A stretch of DNA of 31,906 bases from Chara braunii (taxonomy: Eukaryota; Streptophyta; Charophyceae; Charales; Characeae): positions 2,399,085 through 2,430,990 of the forward strand of contig BFEA01000195.1 in the NCBI GenBank assembly GCA_003427395.1, read 5' to 3'. This document shows, one piece after another, positions 11,094 through 19,861 of the stretch (positions within the stretch are counted from its first letter, which is position 1; each line of letters begins with the position of its first letter). The translations under genes and the position numbers were made by a program. The notes beneath the pieces were generated by a model that was given only the letters and a program-made list of their open reading frames with translations, did not search any database and had not been told where the DNA came from.

Positions 11094-11790
11094 AAGTCTG
11101 AGCATTGTTTTCATGGTGAATGGCTGATGGCTGTGTTTATTTGACCGTTTTCTGAAGGACCAAACATTGTTTCCATGGTGAATGGCCTGGTTGTTGTGTT
11201 TGTTTAGTTGTTTTCTGGGGGACCAGGCATTGTTTCCACGGTGAATGGCCTGGTTGCTCCAGTTAACTCTGGAGGTTTGCCTGATTGAAGGAGTTTAAGT
11301 TTTTGTTTAGTCTGAGGGAGGATTTTTGGTCTAAGGCTAAGCATTGTTTTCATCGTGAATGGTTTAGCCTGAAAACCACGCACATAAATTAAACTTAGTA
11401 TAAAGGAAAGTACTTTATGCATATTTGCATGTGAACTGGCAGTTGGGCATTGTTTCTACTGTGAATGGTCCAGCGTTAAGCCATATGATTACGAAGAAAA
11501 AAAAAAAAATGCAGAGTATACATGAAAATTGTTTGGGCAAACTGAACATTGTTTCTACTCTGAATGGTTCAGTCCCCTGCCCATATTTGTCCTTTTTTTT
11601 AAAAAAACAAAGTCAAAGAAATAATAAATCTTTGGATATTAAATAGCTCAGGGCCACTAGGCATTGTTTCCATGGCGAATGACCTAGTCATCTGCCCAAA
11701 AGAAGAAAGAAGTAGTTGTGCAACCTGTTCGTGTATATCATAAAGACAAGTTGGGCATTGTTTCCATGACGAATGGTCCAGCTCTATGTC
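11094..11790 (+). repeat. Array of eight hairpin repeats with a constant core and co-varying stems
   Basis: Eight copies of a core like CATTGTTTCCATGGTGAATGG start at 11103, 11165, 11228, 11342, 11448, 11547, 11662 and 11756. In each, CATT pairs with AATG, and in most the flanks form a further stem whose sequence differs between copies while pairing is kept: ACCAGG/CCTGGT (copy 3), GGCTAA/TTAGCC (4), ACTGAA/TTCAGT (6), ACTAGG/CCTAGT (7), AGTTGG/CCAGCT with one G-T wobble (8). Copies 1, 2 and 5 pair less well. Spacing (62-115 bp) is not a multiple of three, so it is not a peptide repeat. Function is unknown; the covariation suggests folded RNA or a foldback DNA site. Confidence 0.75.
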
Positions 11791-12059
11791 TTATGTAAGA
11801 TGGGTATAAGGATTCAAGAACTTGAAGATTCACGAACTATTTATATGGAATGAACTTGGGATGGTGGGAGTACTTACATTCCTGGTTTGGTTTGCATATG
11901 ACTGGATGGGATGACTAGTTTGTTTGGGTTTCAGTTTTATAGGTACTTGCTTTAGTTGCTCACCACGTGCTAGAGTTATAGGAGTTAGTGTCAATTCCTG
12001 CATTTTTTGTAATAACGTTTTTTACTTAGGTCAATTCCTGCATTTTCTTAGATCTTTTC

Positions 12060-12640
12060 TTATACTTGGCTTTGTATAAATCTGGGCAAGTTACTTTTCC
12101 TACGGGAAGCGTTGCCGAAATTTCTACAAATCTAAGAAGTGAGTCAACTTTTGACTTGTCAGAGTTCAATTTGTCTTTTCCATATATGGATTAGTATAAA
12201 TATGGAAAGTCTCCTTTTCTAGAGGGAGTCCTGCCCAAATTTTTACTAATTCAGGGAGTCAGACAAAATTAGGCTTTGAAAAGTCAAAGTTATTCTCGAA
12301 TTCTGGACCTCGCTTTGTATAAATTTTGGGAGAGCAATTTTGTAGAGGGAGTGCTGCCGAAATTTCTGCAAAACTGAGGAGGTAGTTAAATCTTATCTAA
12401 ATTGAACTCAAGTTTGTCTTGTGAGTTCAAATCTGACTTAGTATAAATCAACGAAGTCTCCCTTTACTGCCCAAATTTTTACTAAATCAGGGAGTTAGAC
12501 AAAATTTGACTTTCAAGGAGTTAGAGATTATTTCTGCTCTCATATCTGGGCTTATATAAATTATGAAAAGACACTTTTCCTACGGGAAGCGCTGCCAAAA
12601 TTTTCTTAGTTTAAAGGAGATAGATTATACTTTGACAGGG
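12060..12640 (+). repeat. Five tandem stem-loop units of about 120 bp (copy 1)
   Basis: Units start near 12071, 12191, 12314, 12438 and 12551. Each begins with a TATAAAT box and ends with its near-complement: TTTGTATAAAT...ATTTCTACAAA in units 1 and 3 (ATTTCTGCAAA in 3), TTAGTATAAAT...ATTTTTACTAA in units 2 and 4. Units 1 and 5 have an inner TTCC-TACG-GGAA hairpin. The T/A swap in both arms keeps the pairing. Unit 5 pairs poorly. Confidence 0.7.
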
Positions 12641-12936
12641 GGTGATTATATTTTGACAGGTGGTGATTCAGGCGATTCACCCAGAATAGGGGAGATTTTG
12701 CAGTTGGTCTACCTTTAGCTTAAGCACTGACTTAAAAGTAGACTTAGGTTTAGCTTATAAAGAGATTTTGAGTGAGGATGTATTATGGAGTTGTATTCTC
12801 CATACACTTATGATCTTAGCTTGGGGATTGGTCTGCCGTGTGTTAAAGGTCCTTTTGATCATTTGATCTAAGTTCAGGGCTAGATCCAGCTTAATCCCTT
12901 GAGGATCACTTACTGTTATCACTGATAACAAGTCGA

Positions 12937-13127
12937 TTGCCGATTCGTCGGTCTACGACTCAATTTCAACTATCCCTCTACACTCAACCTAAAAGGCTTT
13001 AGCCCTGGTGATTTCGTTGTTTTATTAAGGTNTTGCCGATTCGTCGGTCTACGACTCAATTTCAACTATCCCTCTACACTCAACCTAAAAGGCTTTAGCC
13101 CTGGTGATTTCGTTGTTTTATTAAGGT
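12937..13127. repeat. Exact 95-bp duplication separated by one N
   Basis: 12937-13031 and 13033-13127 are identical and separated only by the ambiguous base at 13032. Copy 2 of the larger duplication has this sequence once (from about 14468). This is most simply an unmerged contig overlap. Confidence 0.8.
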
Positions 13128-13442
13128 TTCACCCGGACTTTTATTGAATGGCCATTTAACAAAGGTACTGAGTATTTTAATTAAGGTTGGTTGGACAGGA
13201 GGTTTTGGGGCTTGTATGGCTAAAGCGAGGGGTAAGAGTATCGAAGGTGGTTGGGATTGACTCCGTGTAATGTGTGGGTTGTTGATTTGGTTCGTTGATG
13301 TGACTGCAGGTATGTGCTGCGAGTCAGATTCTAAATTTGGTGGCCTGCGATCACACCTATGCGTATTATTGTGAGAAACCCCAGTGAGACCGTGAAAAGT
13401 GATCGTCACATACTTAACCCTTATATATGAGACCGTGAGGAC

Positions 13443-14864
13443 TTAGTGTCAATTCCTGCATTTTCTGTAAGGTCAATTCCTGCATTTTCTGAGATCTTTT
13501 CTTATACTTTCCTTTGTATAAATCTGGCCAAGCAACTTTTCCTATGGGAAGCGCTGCCGAAATTTCTACAAATCCAAGAAGTGAGTCAACTTTTGACTTG
13601 TTAGAGTTCAACTTGTCTTTTCCATATATGGATTAGTATAAATATGAAAAATCTCATTTTTTAGAGGGAGTGCTGCCCATATTTTTACTTATTCAGGGAG
13701 TTCGACAAAATTGGACTTTGAGAAGTCAAAGTTATTCTCGAATTCTGGACCTCGCTTTGTATAAATTTTGGGAGAGCACTTTTCTACAGGGAGTGCTGCC
13801 GAAATTTCTACAAAACTGAGGAGTTAGTTAAATCTTATCTAAATTAAACTAAAGTTTGTCTTGTGAGTTTAAATCTGACTAAGTATAAATCAACGAAGTC
13901 TCCCTTCGTAAAGAAAGTGCTGCCCAAATTTTTACTAAATCAGGGAGTTAGACAAAATTTGACTTTCCAGGAGTTAGAGATTATTTATGCTCTCATATTT
14001 GGGCTTATATAAATTATGAAAAGACACTTTTCCTACGGCAAGCGCTGCCAAAATTTTCTTAGTTTAAAGGAGATAGATTATATTTTGACAGGTGGTGATT
14101 CAGGCGATCCACCCAGAATAGGGGAGACTTTGTAGTTGGTCTACCTTTAACTTAAGCACCCACTTAAAAATAGACTTAGGTTTAGCTTATAAGGAGATTT
14201 TGAGTGAGGATGTATTATGGAGTTGTATTCTCCATACACTTATGATCTTAGCTTGGGGATTGGTCTGTCGTGTGTTACAGGTCCTTTTGATCATTTGATC
14301 CAAGNNNNNNNNNNNNNNNNNNNNNNNNNNNNNNNNNNNNNNNNNNNNNNNNNNNNNNNNNNNNNNNNNNNNNNNNNNNNNNNNNNNNNNNNNNNNNNNN
14401 NNNNTCAGGGCTAGATCCAGCTTGATCCCTTGAGGATCACTTACTATTATCACTGATAACAGGTCGGTTGCCGATTCGTCGGTCTACGACTCAATTTCAA
14501 CTCTCCCTCTACACTCAACCTAAAAGGTTTTAGCCCTGGTGATGTCGTTGTTTTATTAAGGTTTTATCCGGACTTTTATTGAATGACCATTTAACAAAGG
14601 TACTAAGTATTTTAATTAAGGTTGGTTGGACAGGAGGTTTTGGGGCTTGTATGGCTAAAACGAGGGGTATGAGTGTCGAAGGTGGTTGGGATTGACTCCG
14701 TGTAATGTGTGGGTTGTTGATTTGGTTCGTTGATGTGACTGCAGGTGTGTGCTGTGAGTCACATTCTGGATTTGGTTGCCTGCGATCACACCTATGCGTA
14801 TTATTGTGAGAAACCCCAGTGAGACCGTGAAAAGTGATTGTCACATACTTAACCCTTATATATG
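13443..14864 (+). repeat. Tandem duplication, copy 2 (contains the N gap)
   Basis: Repeats 11985-13429 in the same order with scattered substitutions and small indels. It lacks the internal 95-bp duplication. A short GAGACCGTGAG phrase sits at the junction between the copies (13428-13440). The 120-bp stem-loop units recur at about 13490-14070; for example the TACG loop becomes TATG in unit 1. Confidence 0.85.
14305..14404. other. Assembly gap (100 N)
   Basis: Exactly 100 Ns, a conventional gap of unknown size. The flanking sequence is continuous in copy 1 (around 12870), so little or nothing may be missing here. Confidence 0.95.
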
Positions 14865-14920
14865 TATACATGGGTATACTTGGGATGGATGTTTGCATGG
14901 GTTGAAGAGCCCCCACATTA

Positions 14921-15236
14921 AAGCCCTACTCAGAAGCTTAGACTGAGGGGCTTAGGGGAGGTCTCTCCTTTTATTCTTGTCTCTAGCTTTTTGATGATTT
15001 TCTTAGTCGGACGTTTGGTCCTGGGCCGGGATTCGAGGTCCTTGTCCAGGACACCCCACGCCCTAGGCTCTGCAGGGGAAGGGTTTTCCCTCGCGCAGAG
15101 CCTATTTGATTTGCCTTCCGAGACACTCAAGTCGAGAGCCTAAAGTGCAGCGGCGGTTGCACGACTATTCCTTCAGCCGTGCAATGTCGTGAAGGGTTAG
15201 GCCCTCACGACACTTCAAGTCTGACACTTGAGTGTC
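14921..15236 (+). other. Cluster of strong hairpins, possible structured RNA
   Basis: Stems seen: 14921-14933 with 14943-14953 (AAGCCC/CTCAG with CTGAG/GGGCTT); AGGCTCTGC at 15065-15073 with GCAGAGCCT at 15095-15103, a perfect 9-bp stem; TTGCACG at 15157 with CGTGCAA ending 15184; TGTCGTGAAGGG at 15185 with CCCTCACGACA ending 15212. GACACTCAAGT at 15122-15132 pairs perfectly with ACTTGAGTGTC at 15226-15236 and encloses the last two hairpins. That 3' strand can instead pair with 15209-15220, an alternative fold. No known RNA family recognised. Confidence 0.5.
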
Positions 15237-16100
15237 ATAAGCGGTACTCGGATCCACGAGGGACCACTTGATTATGGGCACTACATAGTACGCCATCGTT
15301 GCGACTGCTTGTGTACGTCTGCATTGCAAGTCGATATGAGCATGCCCTGCGTCCGCGCGGTTTTATACTAAGTTCAGCGCGCGACGCCTATCCGATTTCC
15401 GCATTGGAAAGTTATGGGTTGGCTACCGAGGGGCTAAGAGCGTTGTCGCGTTGTTGGTATTGTGTCGTTTCGTATATATGTTGTTTTGTGTGTATGTGTG
15501 TTCGTAAAGTGGAGTGCGCGTGGTGTGTGGGATGCGTCCTAGTCGACCGACGATGAGTCGCGCTTGGGACCGCAGCCCCCCCAAGATGTCGGTTCGCGTG
15601 CGGGTCCGATAGAGGCGTATTACCGCGCATACCCCCTATGCTACAGCGAACGAGAAACACCCTCGGCTGGTCCACTCTACGATTGCAACTTATTAGCTTT
15701 CGTACTGTGGATCGGTAGCTCGGCGGGGATACGCCCACTGAAGGGAGGTGAAAGCTCCCGTAAGGTGTAGGTAAGTCGTGCCTCGCGTAGCCCTATCCTG
15801 TCGTAGGGGCTCGTGAGAGGTATGGTTGGCGCACTCGGCCGGAGCGGCTTGTGGAAGCTCCATGTATATGGCGACGAAGGGTTTAAAAACCAACTTCTGC
15901 GTAACGCGGCCGGGAGGGTCCCGCGCTGCCCCCGTGCGGTGCCGGACCGATGCGCCCGACACCGGGATACTCGGATTGCTGGCCGGCCCCCCCTTACTGC
16001 TGCTACTCCATCTTTTCTTTCCCCTCGGCACCTCCTGCCGGCGCTTGTCGTGACGGTATTTAACGTTTTCATCCGGACTCCCCGGCCCGGCTAGTCCCGT
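15237..16100 (+). other. GC-rich unidentified region, repeat-free
   Basis: It differs from its surroundings: no low complexity, balanced composition, open frames 15564-15770 and 15826-16053. The first frame ends TAG immediately before GTAAGT (15771), a good splice-donor shape. A GGGAG-GTGAAAG-CTCCC stem-loop lies near 15744-15760. I do not recognise a gene. It may be old organellar or element-derived DNA, but I have no match to support this. Confidence 0.3.
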
Positions 16101-16381
16101 CCACCTGATGTCATGCTACTTTATTTTTGTTGTCGTCGTATTTGATCCAGGAACTCCTTGGGTTGCCCCAGATGCCCTCCGTTTTTCCCACCTCGCGCCC
16201 GTCTCCTCCGTTCCGTTGACAACTTCCGTCAGCGCCCGACTTCTCCTCTTTTTCTTATCGTTCCTAGCCCCTCCCCTTTTTCCAGCGTCATCTTGATTGA
16301 CGACCCGTTCTCGTGCGCCCTCCTCCTTGGGCTGCTCGCCGATTATTCCGCCAATGGATCCGACCTTCAGCCCCCGCTGGC

Positions 16382-16664
16382 GGCTCCCGACACTTTATAC
16401 CGTCGATACCCATCTTGCTAGTGGTCCCGTTGGTGCCGCCATTTTGTCTGGGCCCCCGCGGTCCCTGGCACTTCAGTCTGCCTGCATTACGTCTTTCCCT
16501 TGGTCTCACGCGATTCCCCGTACTTTGCCCTGCTGGCACCACGCCGTCCCCTAGTCCCGCGTGGTCCCCGATACTTTTTCCTGTTGGTACCGTCCTGTCC
16601 TTCGATCCTATGTGGTCCCCGACACTCCTGCCCCACCTGTACCAAGTCTTTCCTAGGTGCTCCT
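16382..16664 (+). repeat. 51-bp minisatellite
   Basis: About five diverged units of 51-52 bp, with phases near 16459, 16511, 16562 and 16613; the last two start TGGTCCCCGA. The period is a multiple of three, so the + frame from 16313 reads a 17-residue repeat around WSPxLxP. There is no other sign of coding. Confidence 0.6.
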
Positions 16665-17721
16665 ATCGTCCTTCCGCCCTACAGCGACTTCCGCCCCCAG
16701 CTCCTATTGCGTCCCGCATGTTACTCCATTCCGGGTGCCGGCTCCCACCTACCCTGTGCTCTCCCTGGCCCTCTTGTCGCCGCATGGCGTCAGCGCCTTG
16801 CGCCCTGTCCCTTCCCACTTCCTTCCCTCCCTTGCTGCGCACCTCCTATGCTACTATCGACTTCCCGGCGGCCCTTCTCCGTCCTTGGGAAAAGAGTCGG
16901 CGCCGCTGCTGTTCTCTCACAGTCCTTTTGCCGCTTCCTGCTTAGACAACCCCTTTCTAGTTTTGGTGGCCCCGACGACTCTAGGCAGCCTCTGGCTTCC
17001 TACTGTCCGTGCCCATGCTTTCGCTCTTTCCAACATTCCTGCCTCGAGTGACGAGAAATCATTCGGGACTCACCAGTCCCGACACCGGACTGCAAAAGAA
17101 GTTCGGATGGGGGAGGACTTCTCATTTTCATCTGGCCTCTCATGTCAGTGGGGACTTCCTGGATCTTCGTTGGATTTAACAACCACAAGATTTCGGATCG
17201 TGCGTCTCTTTCACCGCCTCTCTCTATCGCACCCTCCTCAAGTTCGGATCCCGACAAACTTCGTATTTCCGGCTATGCATTGGTCTCTACTTGGGCTTCC
17301 TAGCGTGTGTTGGGTCGCACAAACCACCCTGCTTCTCCGGCACACGACTTGTCGTTTTGCCCGTGTGCAGTACCCGAGTTCGCTTGCACGAACACTGCGA
17401 ATTCTCATGTGGCCTCTGATGCGACGGTGCTCTTGCTTCTTCCCCGTGGATTTTTTAAACCATAAACATACGGATCCTGTCTCTCCGTCTCTCCGGCTCC
17501 CTCTATCTCGCAGTTCGGATCCCGACGAAATTCACGTGCGGGGTTCCGAAAGCTCTTTCTGTGCGGTGGCCACTGGCCAGGAGGCTCTTTCTGTGCTTCG
17601 ATCCCGATGCGGTTGTCGCCCGACCACCTTCAAGATGTGCCAAACAGTCGTTCATTGTCTTTGCGTAGTGCCAAAAACACTCTTAGGGCCCTCTTGTTGG
17701 ATCTGGATCTGTTTCGAGTAG
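16657..17721 (+). other. Long open frame of doubtful coding status (354 codons)
   Basis: Open for 354 codons from a non-ATG start, rich in Ser, Pro, Leu and Cys, with no domain, repeat or motif I recognise. The strand is strongly pyrimidine-rich, which lowers stop-codon frequency and can leave frames open by chance. Two copies of the 22-bp quasi-palindrome (17240-17261, 17512-17533) and a degenerate one (17099-17121) interrupt it. It lies upstream of the ParB/methylase-like gene and could be its 5' flank, an untranslated leader or element sequence. I do not call it a gene. Confidence 0.2.
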
Positions 17722-17961
17722 AGTTTTACACTCCACAAGTAGAATTCCCCTCCAGTTCCCGCAGGTTAGCAGTTGTTCGGGCAGTCGTTCGCGATGCTGA
17801 AACGCAACTGGGGTGAGTTTGGTGGGCCTTCTTGTTGGATCTAGATCTGTTTCGAGCAGAGTTTCGCACTCCACAAACAGAATTCCCCTCCAGTTCCCAC
17901 AGGTTAACAGTTGTTTGGGCAGTAGTTCGCGATGCTGAAACGCAACTGGGGTAAGTGTGAG
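17686..17961 (+). repeat. 138-bp tandem duplication
   Basis: Two units (17686-17823 and 17824-17961) share GTTGGATCT(G/A)GATCTGTTTC and end in GATGCTGAAACGCAACTGGGG, with about a dozen substitutions. The minus strand reads the same peptide twice (HRE.LP.QLLTCGNWRG). The first unit ends GGTGAGTTT and the second GGTAAGTGT, both donor-like. Confidence 0.8.
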
Positions 17962-18065
17962 GTGCTTAGCACCCAAAGTCTGTCTGCGCGATGCTCAGTT
18001 GCAAGTATTCGGAGTTTCCTTGGGGTTGGTCAAGCTTTGGGCCACCCTAGCCCATCGAGTGCTCT

Positions 18066-18141
18066 ACCTCTTGCAATGAATGGGGATCGAACAGATGCCT
18101 CTTTTCTAAGTTGATTTGGGTGCTGATACCATTGATGTGCT
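18066..18141 (-). other. tRNA-like / primer-binding-site-like remnant
   Basis: On the minus strand 18131-18119 reads TGGTATCAGCACC, close to the TGGTATCAGAGC primer-binding site common in plant LTR retrotransposons. A T-arm-like GTTCGATCCCC follows about 30 bases on (near 18090). No full cloverleaf and no LTR pair were found, so this is weak. Confidence 0.25.
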
Positions 18142-18420
18142 ACGGCATGTGGGTTTGTAGAAAATGGACCTCTATACTGGGGTAGGTAATTTATGTCATC
18201 CATGTGTTGGGTTGTTGTTGTATCTTGGACCGATGCAAACACAATGCCGACGACAAGGGGCGAGGAGCAGCCGACCGGTACATAAGGGAGGGAATCGCGG
18301 ACCCCCAAATCGTGGTCCTATCATGCGCATACCAAATGGTTCGTCGATTGGTGTTGCGGGCATGAGTCCCAGCCGACCAAACCTCCTTGCGGTCTTGTTA
18401 TATTCCTCGAAGACAAAAAA

Positions 18421-18561
18421 AGGCGTAGAGTTCTTGGGGCGGTGGCCAGATGGCAGCCTGCAATGATGATGGCGTTCTCGCAAGCCGAGAAGACGTAGGA
18501 GTTGCCTACCCTCAAGCTGGCGTCGCTAGGGCTGGAGAAACCGAAGCCGGACGTGCGGGCG
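18421..18561 (+). pseudogene. Probable N-terminal coding piece of the ParB/methylase-like gene
   Basis: One frame reads through AMMMAFSQAEKT, a TAG stop (18496-18498), then ELPTLKLASLGLEKPKPDVRA. The next codons only make sense after skipping one base at about 18562, where the frame becomes LKPEDWKDDLADQ and runs into the ParB-like segment. The TAG could be a one-base change from a Tyr codon. The true start of the gene lies at or upstream of this piece and was not identified; possible earlier codons reach back to about 18280. Confidence 0.4.
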
Positions 18562-18562
18562 T

Positions 18563-19861
18563 CTGAAGCCAGAGGACTGGAAGGACGATCTCGCCGACCA
18601 ATACTATTATTATGTTGTTTCCGGCCAGCACAACGAGGCTGCAGCCAAGGCGTTGCTCGACACGGACGTCGCATTGAGGTACAACTTCGACAGGTGGCCT
18701 GCATGTATGGTTTACTTCTTGGACGAGGAGTTCGAAGGGTATTTTCTGGTCAGCTCGGGGGACAACATGAAGGACTTGAAGGCGCCTCCTAGACAACTAA
18801 AACTATCAATGAAGGACATTCGGTGGCTGTGGAAAGAAAAGGGTTTCCCGAAGGCTGTTATGGGGAACCCCAACGGAAAACAAGCTCAAGTGAAGACATG
18901 GCGTGAGTTTTGTTTGCAGGCGCTTCACAAAACGCCTTACAACCACTTGTGGCTTCTCGATGATGAGAAGGGCGAGGACAGTATTAAGAAGCAGAACGCT
19001 GCCCTTCGCTCTTATTTTCCGCTAGTGATGACTGGAAAAAGCGCGTGGGAGTTGGGTATGGAATTTTTCGAGAAATGGGAGACGGGGAGAATTTTGGCAC
19101 CCGAGGGGGCGAGGTGGATCACAAGTAAACGGAAAGTGAAGGGCGTCAGGCCCGGCGTTAGCCACATTGAAAACGTCAAGTTGGGGCGAAAGGAGGTTGT
19201 CTACAACGTCCCCGTCGAGGCGCCCCAAAAGAAAGGAAAGAAGGAGAAAGAGCCTGGTGATTGGTTTGTCCAGGTCACCGAGCCGGATCCGCACTGGAAG
19301 AGCATGGAAGCCCTTACCGACAATGAGAAATGTCGGTTGCTCAAGAAGGTCCTCAACTGTGACGTTGTGTGGGTGCAAACAAACTCCGCATCGTTGGCGA
19401 AGCAAGGCAAATTGGGAGTGCGGGAAGCAGTGCACCTGCTCAAGTGCGATCGCATCTTGGTGCAATTGTGGAACTACTATCAGTTTGTGCACGAAAATCG
19501 GCCGACCGCTGATTGGACACGTGCGTATCCCTTCCTGAAGAAGCGGGAGTCGATTTTGGCAGAGTTCGAGAAGCAGGGAATGGATGCCTCGTTGTGGGAC
19601 GGGAGCAGGAAGCTCGTCAGTGACGCCTCACTGTTCAAGGACTGCCCGCCATACATGGGGTGCGAGGACGACAAAACGATCAAGGCGACGAAAAAACTCG
19701 CCCAAAACAAGAAGTTGTTCGCCGACTGGAAGAACAAGGTCCTCTCTGTGCTGACGGGCAGTAGGGCGAAGAGCATGGAGGTCGCGCTTGTCGAAGGCGT
19801 GGTGCACGTTCTGTGGAAAGACTTGGGGGATGTGACATCGATCGCACCTGTTCGACGTTGA
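18563..19861 (+). pseudogene. ParB-like domain and linker of a ParB/DNA-methylase-like protein (5' half)
   Basis: About 430 open codons. Near the N-terminus DQYYYYVVSGQHNEAAAKAL has the shape of the ParB/Srx nuclease-fold core, in which a hydrophobic strand is followed by G-x-H/R-R-x-x-A and a helix. Here it is GQHN, so the usual Arg is Asn. A WPACMVYFLDEEFEGYFLVS strand pair follows. The remainder is a Lys/Trp-rich, mostly helical region (for example KLSMKDIRWLWKEKGFPK) with no family I can name. There is no reliable ATG; the open frame continues upstream of its first ATG into LKPEDWKDD. It ends at TGA 19859-19861, while the downstream coding frame (+1) picks up at about 19851 with LFDVDPLEAQLRV, so a one-base shift has broken the gene there. 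The ParB assignment rests on one motif and its pairing with a methylase-like domain, a pairing known in phage and mobile-element proteins. Confidence 0.5.

Larger units (their letters stand above)
11985..13429 (+). repeat. Tandem duplication, copy 1 (about 1.45 kb)
   Basis: Begins TTAGTGTCAATTCCTGCATT and ends at CTTAACCCTTATATATG. It is repeated with high similarity from 13443, a period of 1458 bp. It contains five stem-loop units (12071-12640), a stretch resembling no gene, and a 95-bp exact internal duplication that is probably an assembly artefact. No coding sequence recognised. Confidence 0.85.

Noticed and set aside
11204-11422. Peptide repeat (FTVETM / FTMKTM) on the minus strand of the hairpin array
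   Set aside because: Unit spacings are not multiples of three and frames change between units; hairpin conservation explains the similarity.
11094-11790. CRISPR array
   Set aside because: Repeat copies diverge, spacing is irregular from 62 to 115 bp, flanks co-vary with each other, and the context is eukaryotic.
15744-15775. Group II intron domain V-like hairpin (GGGAG-GTGAAAG-CTCCC)
   Set aside because: The terminal loop looks right, but the AGC triad and the lower helix are absent and no intron ends were found.
16313-16945. 210-codon + strand open frame
   Set aside because: Covers the 51-bp minisatellite, is low complexity, and starts at a doubtful codon.
18066-18141. Complete tRNA gene on the minus strand
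   Set aside because: Only a T-arm-like box and a primer-site-like phrase are present; no acceptor stem or anticodon arm could be drawn.
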